Assembly (NCBI GenBank): GCA_947652605.1
Contig: CANTFG010000073.1
Location: 248,001-312,000 of the forward strand
Direction: 5' to 3'
From: Elmis aenea
Lineage: Eukaryota > Arthropoda > Insecta > Coleoptera > Elmidae
DNA: 64,000 nt
In this document: positions 1-12,999 of the stretch, piece by piece
Numbering within the stretch: the stretch's first letter is position 1
Layout of the letters: every line of letters begins with the position of its first letter
The notes under the pieces: generated by a model
Database searches by the model: none
The model's input: the letters and a program-made list of their open reading frames with translations, nothing else
What the model was told of the DNA's origin: nothing
Position numbers and translations under genes: made by a program

Positions 1-426
1 GAAAATAAAACTCTATAACATACTAAAATTTGAACAAAATCGTATGAGCCGTTTTCGAGAAAAAAATTCAAAATTTTTAAAATTTTTACTTTTTTGAATA
101 ACTTTGTAAATTAAATTTCAAACTAGTTGAAACAAACGGCATAATACTAAGAAAATTAAACTCTATAACATGCTAAAATTTGAACAAAATGTAACGAGCC
201 GTTTTCGAAAAAAAATTTCAAAAATTTTAAAATTTTAAATTTTTTGAATAACTTTGTAAATTAAATTTCAAACTAGTTGAAACAAACGGCATTATACTAA
301 GAAAATTAAACTCTATAACATGCTAAAATTTGAACAAAATCGTATGAGCCGTTTTCGAGAAAAAATTTCAAAATTTTTAAAATTTTTACTTTTTTTGAAT
401 AACTTTGTAAATTAAATTTCAAACTA

Positions 427-1172
427 GTTGGAACAAACGGCATTATACTAAGAAAATAAAACTATAACATACTAAAATTTGAACAGAATCGTATGAGCCG
501 TTTTCGAGAAAAAAATTCAAAATTTTTAAAATTTTTACTTTTTTGAATAACTTTGTAAATTAAATTTCAAACTAGTTGAAACAAACGGCATTATACTAAG
601 AAAATTAAACTCTATAACATGCTAAAATTTGAACAAAATGTAACGAGCCGTTTTCGAAAAAAAATTTCAAAATTTTGATAATTTTTAATTTTTCGAATAA
701 CTTTGTAAATTAAATTTCAAACTAGTTGAAACAAACGGCATTATACTAAGAAAATAAAACTCTATAACATACTAAAATTTGAACAAAATCGTATGAGCCG
801 TTTTCGAGAAAAAAATTCAAAATTTTTAAAATTTTTACTTTTTTGAATAACTTTGTAAATTAAATTTCAAACTAGTTGAAACAAACGGCATAATACTAAG
901 AAAATTAAACTCTATAACATGCTAAAATTTGAACAAAATGTAACGAGCCGTTTTCGAAAAAAAATTTCAAAAATTTTAAAATTTTTAATTTTTTGAATAA
1001 CTTTGTAAATTAAATTTCAAACTAGTTGAAACAAACGGCATTATACTAAGAAAATAAAACTATAACATACTAAAATTTGAACAGAATCGTATGAGCCGTT
1101 TTCGAGAAAAAAATTCAAAATTTTTAAAATTTTTACTTTTTTGAATAACTTTGTAAATTAAATTTCAAACTA
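427..1172 (+). repeat. Local variant block with A* monomers lacking CTC
   Basis: A-type monomers starting at 427 and 1025 carry two linked marks, AAAACTATAACAT (three bases, CTC, missing, so 148 bp long) and ACAGAATCG. The two are 598 bp apart, that is one A*-C-A-B tetramer. The same A* form recurs near 2073. The shared private marks show that the block spread by tandem duplication rather than by independent mutation. Confidence 0.8.
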
Positions 1173-2820
1173 GTTGAAACAAACGGCATTATACTAAGAA
1201 AATTAAACTCTATAACATGCGAAAATTTGAACAAAATGTAACGAGCCGTTTTCGAAAAAAAATTTCAAAATTTTGATAATTTTTAATTTTTCGAATAACT
1301 TTGTAAATTAAATTTCAAACTAGTTGAAACAAACGGCATTATACTAAGAAAATAAAACTCTATAACATACTAAAATTTGAACAAAATCGTATGAGCCGTT
1401 TTCGAGAAAAAAATTCAAAATTTTTAAAATTTTTACTTTTTTGAATAACTTTGTAAATTAAATTTCAAACTAGTTGAAACAAACGGCATAATACTAAGAA
1501 AATTAAACTCTATAACATGCTAAAATTTGAACAAAATGTAACGAGCCGTTTTCGAAAAAAAATTTCAAAAATTTTAAAATTTTTAATTTTTTGAATAACT
1601 TTGTAAATTAAATTTCAAACTAGTTGAAACAAACGGCATTATACTAAGAAAATTAAACTCTATAACATGCTAAAATTTGAACAAAATGTAACGAGCCGTT
1701 TTCGAAAAAAAATTTCAAAATTTTGATAATTTTTAATTTTTCGAATAACTTTGTAAATTAAATTTCAAACTAGTTGAAACAAACGGCATTATACTAAGAA
1801 AATAAAACTCTATAACATACTAAAATTTGAACAAAATCGTATGAGCCGTTTTCGAGAAAAAAATTCAAAATTTTTAAAATTTTTACTTTTTTGAATAACT
1901 TTGTAAATTAAATTTCAAACTAGTTGAAACAAACGGCATAATACTAAGAAAATTAAACTCTATAACATGCTAAAATTTGAACAAAATGTAACGAGCCGTT
2001 TTCGAAAAAAAATTTCAAAAATTTTAAAATTTTTAATTTTTTGAATAACTTTGTAAATTAAATTTCAAACTAGTTGAAACAAACGGCATTATACTAAGAA
2101 AATAAAACTATAACATACTAAAATTTGAACAGAATCGTATGAGCCGTTTTCGAGAAAAAAATTCAAAATTTTTAAAATTTTTACTTTTTTGAATAACTTT
2201 GTAAATTAAATTTCAAACTAGTTGAAACAAACGGCATTATACTAAGAAAATTAAACTCTATAACATGCGAAAATTTGAACAAAATGTAACGAGCCGTTTT
2301 CGAAAAAAAATTTCAAAATTTTGATAATTTTTAATTTTTCGAATAACTTTGTAAATTAAATTTCAAACTAGTTGAAACAAACGGCATTATACTAAGAAAA
2401 TAAAACTCTATAACATACTAAAATTTGAACAAAATCGTATGAGCCGTTTTCGAGAAAAAAATTCAAAATTTTTAAAATTTTTACTTTTTTGAATAACTTT
2501 GTAAATTAAATTTCAAACTAGTTGAAACAAACGGCATAATACTAAGAAAATTAAACTCTATAACATGCTAAAATTTGAACAAAATGTAACGAGCCGTTTT
2601 CGAAAAAAAATTTCAAAAATTTTAAAATTTTAAATTTTTTGAATAACTTTGTAAATTAAATTTCAAACTAGTTGAAACAAACGGCATTATACTAAGAAAA
2701 TTAAACTCTATAACATGCTAAAATTTGAACAAAATGTAACGAGCCGTTTTCGAAAAAAAATTTCAAAATTTTGATAATTTTTAATTTTTCGAATAACTTT
2801 GTAAATTAAATTTCAAACTA

Positions 2821-3270
2821 GTTGAAACAAACGGCATTATACTAAGAAAATAAAACTCTATAACATACTAAAATTTGAACAAAATCGTATGAGCCGTTTT
2901 CGAGAAAAAAATTCAAAATTTTTAAAATTTTTACTTTTTTGAATAACTTTGTAAATTAAATTTCAAACTAGTTGAAACAAACGGCATAATACTAAGAAAA
3001 TTAAACTCTATAACATGCTAAAATTTGAACAAAATGTAACGAGCCGTTTTCGAAAAAAAATTTCAAAAATTTTAAAATTTTTAATTTTTTGAATAACTTT
3101 GTAAATTAAATTTCAAACTAGTTGAAACAAACGGCATTATACTAAGAAAATTAAACTCTATAACATGCTTAAATTTGAACAAAATGTAACGAGCCGTTTT
3201 CGAAAAAAATTTTCAAAATTTTGATAATTTTTAATTTTTCGAATAACTTTGTAAATTAAATTTCAAACTA
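2821..3270 (+). repeat. Exemplar A-B-C higher-order unit (450 bp)
   Basis: A clean example of the trimeric higher-order repeat: A at 2821-2970, B at 2971-3120, C at 3121-3270. It is followed by another A-B-C at 3271-3720. The unit starts are placed at GTTGAAACAAACGGC because this string follows the CTA of CTAG in every monomer. Corresponding monomers in successive trimers are nearly identical, whereas A, B and C differ from one another at many positions; this is the signature of a higher-order repeat. The trimer is often interrupted (for example A-C at 3721-4020 and A-B-B-C at 4471-5070). Confidence 0.93.
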
Positions 3271-6200
3271 GTTGAAACAAACGGCAATATACTAAGAAAA
3301 TAAAACTCTATAACATACTAAAATTTGAACAAAATCGTATGAGCCGTTTTCGAGAAAAAAATTCAAAATTTTTAAAATTTTTACTTTTTTGAATAACTTT
3401 GTAAATTAAATTTCAAACTAGTTGAAACAAACGGCATAATACTAAGAAAATTAAACTCTATAACATGCTAAAATTTGAACAAAATGTAACGAGCCGTTTT
3501 CGAAAAAAAATTTCAAAAATTTTAAAATTTTTAATTTTTTGAATAACTTTGTAAATTAAATTTCAAACTAGTTGAAACAAACGGCATTATACTAAGAAAA
3601 TTAAACTCTATAACATGCTAAAATTTGAACAAAATGTAACGAGCCGTTTTCGAAAAAAATTTTCAAAATTTTGATAATTTTTAATTTTTCGAATAACTTT
3701 GTAAATTAAATTTCAAACTAGTTGAAACAAACGGCAATATACTAAGAAAATAAAACTCTATAACATACTAAAATTTGAACAAAATCGTATGAGCCGTTTT
3801 CGAGAAAAAAATTCAAAATTTTTAAAATTTTTACTTTTTTGAATAACTTTGTAAATTAAATTTCAAACTAGTTGAAACAAACGGCATAATACTAAGAAAA
3901 TTAAACTCTATAACATGCTAAAATTTGAACAAAATGTAACGAGCCGTTTTCGAAAAAAATTTTCAAAATTTTGATAATTTTTAATTTTTCGAATAACTTT
4001 GTAAATTAAATTTCAAACTAGTTGAAACAAACGGCAATATACTAAGAAAATAAAACTCTATAACATACTAAAATTTGAACAAAATCGTATGAGCCGTTTT
4101 CGAGAAAAAAATTCAAAATTTTTAAAATTTTTACTTTTTTGAATAACTTTGTAAATTAAATTTCAAACTAGTTGAAACAAACGGCATAATACTAAGAAAA
4201 TTAAACTCTATAACATGCTAAAATTTGAACAAAATGTAACGAGCCGTTTTCGAAAAAAAATTTCAAAAATTTTAAAATTTTTAATTTTTTGAATAACTTT
4301 GTAAATTAAATTTCAAACTAGTTGAAACAAACGGCATTATACTAAGAAAATTAAACTCTATAACATGCTAAAATTTGAACAACATGTAACGAGCCGTTTT
4401 CGAAAAAAATTTTCAAAATTTTGATAATTTTTAATTTTTCGAATAACTTTGTAAATTAAATTTCAAACTAGTTGAAACAAACGGCATTATACTAAGAAAA
4501 TAAAACTCTATAACATACTAAAATTTGAACAAAATCGTATGAGCCGTTTTCGAGAAAAAAATTCAAAATTTTTAAAATTTTTACTTTTTTGAATAACTTT
4601 GTAAATTAAATTTCAAACTAGTTAAAACAAACGGCATAATACTAAGAAAATTAAACTCTATAACATGCTAAAATTTGAACAAAATGTAACGAGCCGTTTT
4701 CGAAAAAAAATTTCAAAAATTTTAAAATTTTTAATTTTTTGAATAACTTTGTAAATTAAATTTCAAACTAGTTGAAACAAACGGCATAATACTAAGAAAA
4801 TTAAACTCTATAACATGCTAAAATTTGAACAAAATGTAACGAGCCGTTTTCGAAAAAAAATTTCAAAAATTTTAAAATTTTTAATTTTTTGAATAACTTT
4901 GTAAATTAAATTTCAAACTAGTTGAAACAAACGGCATTATACTAAGAAAATTAAACTCTATAACATGCTAAAATTTGAACAAAATGTAACGAGCCGTTTT
5001 CGAAAAAAAATTTCAAAATTTTGATAATTTTTAATTTTTCGAATAACTTTGTAAATTAAATTTCAAACTAGTTGAAACAAACGGCATTATACTAAGAAAA
5101 TAAAACTCTATAACATACTAAAATTTGAACAAAATCGTATGAGCCGTTTTCGAGAAAAAAATTCAAAATTTTTAAAATTTTTACTTTTTTGAATAACTTT
5201 GTAAATTAAATTTCAAACTAGTTGAAACAAACGGCATAATACTAAGAAAATTAAACTCTATAACATGCTAAAATTTGAACAAAATGTAACGAGCCGTTTT
5301 CGAAAAAAAATTTCAAAAATTTTAAAATTTTTAATTTTTTGAATAACTTTGTAAATTAAATTTCAAACTAGTTGAAACAAACGGCATTATACTAAGAAAA
5401 TTAAACTCTATAACATGCTAAAATTTGAACAAAATGTAACGAGCCGTTTTCGAAAAAAATTTTCAAAATTTTGATAATTTTTAATTTTTCGAATAACTTT
5501 GTAAATTAAATTTCAAACTAGTTGAAACAAACGGCAATATACTAAGAAAATAAAACTCTATAACATACTAAAATTTGAACAAAATCGTATGAGCCGTTTT
5601 CGAGAAAAAAATTCAAAATTTTTAAAATTTTTACTTTTTTGAATAACTTTGTAAATTAAATTTCAAACTAGTTGAAACAAACGGCATAATACTAAGAAAA
5701 TTAAACTCTATAACATGCTAAAATTTGAACAAAATGTAACGAGCCGTTTTCGAAAAAAAATTTCAAAAATTTTAAAATTTTTAATTTTTTGAATAACTTT
5801 GTAAATTAAATTTCAAACTAGTTGAAACAAACGGCATTATAACTAAAAAAATTAAACTCTATAACATGCTAAAATTTGAACAAAATGTAACGAGCCGTTT
5901 TCGAAAAAAAATTTCAAAATTTTGATAATTTTTAATTTTTCGAATAACTTTGTAAATTAAATTTCAAACTAGTTGAAACAAACGGCATTATACTAAGAAA
6001 ATAAAACTCTATAACATACTAAAATTTGAACAAAATCGTATGAGCCGTTTTCGAGAAAAAAATTCAAAATTTTTAAAATTTTTACTTTTTTGAATAACTT
6101 TGTAAATTAAATTTCAAACTAGTTGAAACAAACGGCATAATACTAAGAAAATTAAACTCTATAACATGCTAAAATTTGAACAAAATGTAACGAGCCGTTT

Positions 6201-7021
6201 TCGAAAAAAAATTTCAATAATTTTAAAATTTTTAATTTTTTGAATAACTTTGTAAATTAAATTTCAAACTAGTTGAAACAAACGGCATTATACTAAGAAA
6301 ATTAAACTCTATAACATGCTAAAATTTGAACAAAATGTAACGAGCCGTTTTCGAAAAAAAATTTCAAAATTTTGATAATTTTTAATTTTTCGAATAACTT
6401 TGTAAATTAAATTTCAAACTAGTTGAAACAAACGGCATTATACTAAGAAAATAAAACTCTATAACATACTAAAATTTGAACAAAATCGTATGAGCCGTTT
6501 TCGAGAAAAAAATTCAAAATTTTTAAAATTTTTACTTTTTTGAATAACTTTGTAAATTAAATTTCAAACTAGTTGAAACAAACGGCATAATACTAAGAAA
6601 ATTAAACTCTATAACATGCTAAAATTTGAACAAAATGTAACGAGCCGTTTTCGAAAAAAAATTTCAAAAATTTTAAAATTTTTAATTTTTTGAATAACTT
6701 TGTAAATTAAATTTCAAACTAGTTGAAACCAACGGCATTATACTAAGAAAATTAAACTCTATAACATGCTAAAATTTGAACAACATGTAACGAGCCGTTT
6801 TCGAAAAAAAATTTCAAAATTTTGATAATTTTTAATTTTTCGAATAACTTTGTAAATTAAATTTCAAACTAGTTGAAACAAACGGCAATATACTAAGAAA
6901 ATAAAACTCTATAACATACTAAAATTTGAACAAAATCGTATGAGCCGTTTTCGAGAAAAAAATTCAAAATTTTTAAAATTTTTACTTTTTTGAATAACTT
7001 TGTAAATTAAATTTCAAACTA

Positions 7022-7162
7022 GTTGAAACAAACGGCATAATACTAAGAAAATTAAACTCTATAACATGCTAAAATTTGAACAAAATGTAACGAGCCGTTT
7101 TCGAAAAAAAATTTCAAAAATTTTAAAATTTTTAATAACTTTGTAAATTAAATTTCAAACTA
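7022..7162 (+). repeat. B' satellite monomer (141 bp, 9-bp deletion)
   Basis: First example of the B' form. It matches B up to AAAATTTTTAAT but runs straight into AACTTTG, having lost the nine bases of ATTTTTTGA. It is always followed by a D monomer (here 7163-7312), so B'-D behaves as a linked pair. B'-D pairs recur through the left array up to about 26.2 kb and I found none in the right array. Confidence 0.9.
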
Positions 7163-7312
7163 GTTGAAACAAACGGCAATATACTAAGAAAATAAAACTC
7201 TATAACATACTAAAATTTGAACAAAATCGTATAAGCCGTTTTCAAGAAAAAATTTCAAAATTTTCAAAATTTTTTCCTTTTTGAATAACTTTGTAAATTA
7301 AATTTCAAACTA
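7163..7312 (+). repeat. D satellite monomer exemplar
   Basis: 150-bp monomer with CGTATAAGCC, TTTTCAAGAAAAAATTTC and TTTTTTCCTTTTTGAAT in place of the A-type sequence. D copies recur near 8.87, 11.11, 11.85, 13.66, 14.24, 15.14, 15.74, 16.17, 20.06, 20.66, 21.56, 22.12, 22.57, 24.22 and 26.15 kb. Three of them (16.17, 22.57, 24.22 kb) share a private CCGTTATCAAG change that traces duplication history. Confidence 0.9.
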
Positions 7313-10300
7313 GTTGAAACAAACGGCATAATACTAAGAAAATAAAACTCTATAACATACTAAAATTTGAACAAAATCGTATGAGCCGTTTTCGAGAAAA
7401 AAATTCAAAATTTTTAAAATTTTTACTTTTTTGAATAACTTTGTAAATTAAATTTCAAACTAGTTGAAACAAACGGCATAATACTAAGAAAATTAAACTC
7501 TATAACATGCTAAAATTTGAACAAAATGTAACGAGCCGTTTTCGAAAAAAAATTTCAAAATTTTGATAATTTTTAATTTTTCGAATAACTTTGTAAATTA
7601 AATTTCAAACTAGTTGAAACAAACGGCAATATACTAAGAAAATAAAACTCTATAACATACTAAAATTTGAACAAAATCGTATGAGCCGTTTTCGAGAAAA
7701 AAATTCAAAATTTTTAAAATTTTTACTTTTTTGAATAACTTTGTAAATTAAATTTCAAACTAGTTGAAACAAACGGCATTATACTAAGAAAATAAAACTC
7801 TATAACATACTAAAATTTGAACAAAATCGTATGAGCCGTTTTCGAGAAAAAAATTCAAAATTTTTAAAATTTTTACTTTTTTGAATAACTTTGTAAATTA
7901 AATTTCAAACTAGTTGAAACAAACGGCATAATACTAAGAAAATTAAACTCTATAACATGCTAAAATTTGAACAAAATGTAACGAGCCGTTTTCGAAAAAA
8001 ATTTCAAAATTTTGATAATTTTTAATTTTTCGAATAACTTTGTAAATTAAATTTCAAACTAGTTGAAACAAACGGCATTATACTAAGAAAATAAAACTCT
8101 ATAACATACTAAAATTTGAACAAAATCGTATGAGCCGTTTTCGAGAAAAAAATTCAAAATTTTTAAAATTTTTACTTTTTTGAATAACTTTGTAAATTAA
8201 ATTTCAAACTAGTTGAAACAAACGGCATAATACTAAGAAAATTAAACTCTATAACATGCTAAAATTTGAACAAAATGTAACGAGCCGTTTTCGAAAAAAA
8301 ATTTCAAAAATTTTAAAATTTTTAATTTTTTGAATAACTTTGTAAATTAAATTTCAAACTAGTTGAAACCAACGGCATTATACTAAGAAAATTAAACTCT
8401 ATAACATGCTAAAATTTGAACAACATGTAACGAGCCGTTTTCGAAAAAAAATTTCAAAATTTTGATAATTTTTAATTTTTCGAATAACTTTGTAAATTAA
8501 ATTTCAAACTAGTTGAAACAAACGGCAATATACTAAGAAAATAAAACTCTATAACATACTAAAATTTGAACAAAATCGTATGAGCCGTTTTCGAGAAAAA
8601 AATTCAAAATTTTTAAAATTTTTACTTTTTTGAATAACTTTGTAAATTAAATTTCAAACTAGTTGAAACAAACGGCATAATACTAAGAAAATTAAACTCT
8701 ATAACATGCTAAAATTTGAACAAAATGTAACGAGCCGTTTTCGAAAAAAAATTTCAAAAATTTTAAAATTTTTAATAACTTTGTAAATTAAATTTCAAAC
8801 TAGTTGAAACAAACGGCAATATACTAAGAAAATAAAACTCTATAACATACTAAAATTTGAACAAAATCGTATAAGCCGTTTTCAAGAAAAAATTTCAAAA
8901 TTTTCAAAATTTTTTCCTTTTTGAATAACTTTGTAAATTAAATTTCAAACTAGTTGAAACAAACGGCATAATACTAAGAAAATAAAACTCTATAACATAC
9001 TAAAATTTGAACAAAATCGTATGAGCCGTTTTCGAGAAAAAAATTCAAAATTTTTAAAATTTTTACTTTTTTGAATAACTTTGTAAATTAAATTTCAAAC
9101 TAGTTGAAACAAACGGCATAATACTAAGAAAATTAAACTCTATAACATGCTAAAATTTGAACAAAATGTAACGAGCCGTTTTCGAAAAAAAATTTCAAAA
9201 TTTTGATAATTTTTAATTTTTCGAATAACTTTGTAAATTAAATTTCAAACTAGTTGAAACAAACGGCAATATACTAAGAAAATAAAACTCTATAACATAC
9301 TAAAATTTGAACAAAATCGTATGAGCCGTTTTCGAGAAAAAAATTCAAAATTTTTAAAATTTTTACTTTTTTGAATAACTTTGTAAATTAAATTTCAAAC
9401 TAGTTGAAACAAACGGCATTATACTAAGAAAATAAAACTCTATAACATACTAAAATTTGAACAAAATCGTATGAGCCGTTTTCGAGAAAAAAATTCAAAA
9501 TTTTTAAAATTTTTACTTTTTTGAATAACTTTGTAAATTAAATTTCAAACTAGTTGAAACAAACGGCATAATACTAAGAAAATTAAACTCTATAACATGC
9601 TAAAATTTGAACAAAATGTAACGAGCCGTTTTCGAAAAAAAATTTCAAAAATTTTAAAATTTTTAATTTTTTGAATAACTTTGTAAATTAAATTTCAAAC
9701 TAGTTGAAACAAACGGCATTATACTAAGAAAATTAAACTCTATAACATGCTAAAATTTGAACAAAATGTAACGAGCCGTTTTCGAAAAAAATTTTCAAAA
9801 TTTTGATAATTTTTAATTTTTCGAATAACTTTGTAAATTAAATTTCAAACTAGTTGAAACAAACGGCAATATACTAAGAAAATAAAACTCTATAACATAC
9901 TAAAATTTGAACAAAATCGTATGAGCCGTTTTCGAGAAAAAAATTCAAAATTTTTAAAATTTTTACTTTTTTGAATAACTTTGTAAATTAAATTTCAAAC
10001 TAGTTGAAACAAACGGCATAATACTAAGAAAATTAAACTCTATAACATGCTAAAATTTGAACAAAATGTAACGAGCCGTTTTCGAAAAAAAATTTCAAAA
10101 ATTTTAAAATTTTTAATTTTTTGAATAACTTTGTAAATTAAATTTCAAACTAGTTGAAACAAACGGCATTATACTAAGAAAATTAAACTCTATAACATGC
10201 TAAAATTTGAACAAAATGTAACGAGCCGTTTTCGAAAAAAATTTTCAAAATTTTGATAATTTTTAATTTTTCGAATAACTTTGTAAATTAAATTTCAAAC

Positions 10301-12999
10301 TAGTTGAAACAAACGGCAATATACTAAGAAAATAAAACTCTATAACATACTAAAATTTGAACAAAATCGTATGAGCCGTTTTCGAGAAAAAAATTCAAAA
10401 TTTTTAAAATTTTTACTTTTTTGAATAACTTTGTAAATTAAATTTCAAACTAGTTGAAACAAACGGCATAATACTAAGAAAATTAAACTCTATAACATGC
10501 TAAAATTTGAACAAAATGTAACGAGCCGTTTTCGAAAAAAAATTTCAAAAATTTTAAAATTTTTAATTTTTTGAATAACTTTGTAAATTAAATTTCAAAC
10601 TAGTTGAAACAAACGGCATTATACTAAGAAAATTAAACTCTATAACATGCTAAAATTTGAACAACATGTAACGAGCCGTTTTCGAAAAAAAATTTCAAAA
10701 TTTTGATAATTTTTAATTTTTCGAATAACTTTGTAAATTAAATTTCAAACTAGTTGAAACAAACGGCAATATACTAAGAAAATAAAACTCTATAACATAC
10801 TAAAATTTGAACAAAATCGTATGAGCCGTTTTCGAGAAAAAAATTCAAAATTTTTAAAATTTTTACTTTTTTGAATAACTTTGTAAATTAAATTTCAAAC
10901 TAGTTGAAACAAACGGCATAATACTAAGAAAATTAAACTCTATAACATGCTAAAATTTGAACAAAATGTAACGAGCCGTTTTCGAAAAAAAATTTCAAAA
11001 ATTTTAAAATTTTTAATAACTTTGTAAATTAAATTTCAAACTAGTTGAAACAAACGGCAATATACTAAGAAAATAAAACTCTATAACATACTAAAATTTG
11101 AACAAAATCGTATAAGCCGTTTTCAAGAAAAAATTTCAAAATTTTCAAAATTTTTTCCTTTTTGAATAACTTTGTAAATTAAATTTCAAACTAGTTGAAA
11201 CAAACGGCATAATACTAAGAAAATAAAACTCTATAACATACTAAAATTTGAACAAAATCGTATGAGCCGTTTTCGAGAAAAAAATTCAAAATTTTTAAAA
11301 TTTTTACTTTTTTGAATAACTTTGTAAATTAAATTTCAAACTAGTTGAAACAAACGGCATAATACTAAGAAAATTAAACTCTATAACATGCTAAAATTTG
11401 AACAAAATATAACGAGCCGTTTTCGAAAAAAAATTTCAAAATTTTGATAATTTTTAATTTTTCGAATAACTTTGTAAATTAAATTTCAAACTAGTTGAAA
11501 CAAACGGCAATATACTAAGAAAATAAAACTCTATAACATACTAAAATTTGAACAAAATCGTATGAGCCGTTTTCGAGAAAAAAATTCAAAATTTTTAAAA
11601 TTTTTACTTTTTTGAATAACTTTGTAAATTAAATTTCAAACTAGTTGAAACAAACGGCATTATACTAAGAAAATTAAACTCTATAACATGCTAAAATTTG
11701 AACAAAATGTAACAAGCCGTTTTCGAAAAAAAATTTCAAAAATTTTAAAATTTTTAATAACTTTGTAAATTAAATTTCAAACTAGTTGAAACAAACGGCA
11801 ATATACTAAGAAAATAAAACTCTATAACATACTAAAATTTGAACAAAATCGTATAAGCCGTTTTCAAGAAAAAATTTCAAAATTTTCAAAATTTTTTCCT
11901 TTTTGAATAACTTTGTAAATTAAATTTCAAACTAGTTGAAACAAACGGCATAATACTAAGAAAATAAAACTCTATAACATACTAAAATTTGAACAAAATC
12001 GTATGAGCCGTTTTCGAGAAAAAAATTCAAAATTTTTAAAATTTTTACTTTTTTGAATAACTTTGTAAATTAAATTTCAAACTAGTTGAAACAAACGGCA
12101 TAATACTAAGAAAATTAAACTCTATAACATGCTAAAATTTGAACAAAATGTAACGAGCCGTTTTCGAAAAAAAATTTCAAAAATTTTAAAATTTTTAATT
12201 TTTTGAATAACTTTGTAAATTAAATTTCAAACTAGTTGAAACAAACGGCATTATACTAAGAAAATTAAACTCTATAACATGCTAAAATTTGAACAAAATG
12301 TAACGAGCCGTTTTCGAAAAAAATTTTCAAAATTTTGATAATTTTTAATTTTTCGAATAACTTTGTAAATTAAATTTCAAACTAGTTGAAACAAACGGCA
12401 ATATACTAAGAAAATAAAACTCTATAACATACTAAAATTTGAACAAAATCGTATGAGCCGTTTTCGAGAAAAAAATTCAAAATTTTTAAAATTTTTACTT
12501 TTTTGAATAACTTTGTAAATTAAATTTCAAACTAGTTGAAACAAACGGCATAATACTAAGAAAATTAAACTCTATAACATGCTAAAATTTGAACAAAATG
12601 TAACGAGCCGTTTTCGAAAAAAAATTTCAAAAATTTTAAAATTTTTAATTTTTTGAATAACTTTGTAAATTAAATTTCAAACTAGTTGAAACAAACGGCA
12701 TTATACTAAGAAAATTAAACTCTATAACATGCTAAAATTTGAACAAAATGTAACGAGCCGTTTTCGAAAAAAATTTTCAAAATTTTGATAATTTTTAATT
12801 TTTCGAATAACTTTGTAAATTAAATTTCAAACTAGTTGAAACAAACGGCAATATACTAAGAAAATAAAACTCTATAACATACTAAAATTTGAACAAAATC
12901 GTATGAGCCGTTTTCGAGAAAAAAATTCAAAATTTTTAAAATTTTTACTTTTTTGAATAACTTTGTAAATTAAATTTCAAACTAGTTGAAACAAACGGC

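Larger units (their letters stand above)
6290..9570 (+). repeat. Tandem duplication of a ~1640-bp satellite block
   Basis: The block at about 6290-7930 is repeated immediately at about 7930-9570. Rare marks recur at a fixed 1640-bp offset: GAAACCAACGG (6725 and 8365), the B' deletion (7131 and 8771) and the D monomer (TTTTCC near 7272 and 8912). A one-base difference in an A-run near 7993 is one of the few changes. Edges are approximate. Confidence 0.85.

Noticed and set aside
2821..3270. CENP-B box in the satellite
   Set aside because: TTCG occurs, but the following CGGG half of the box consensus is missing in every subtype.
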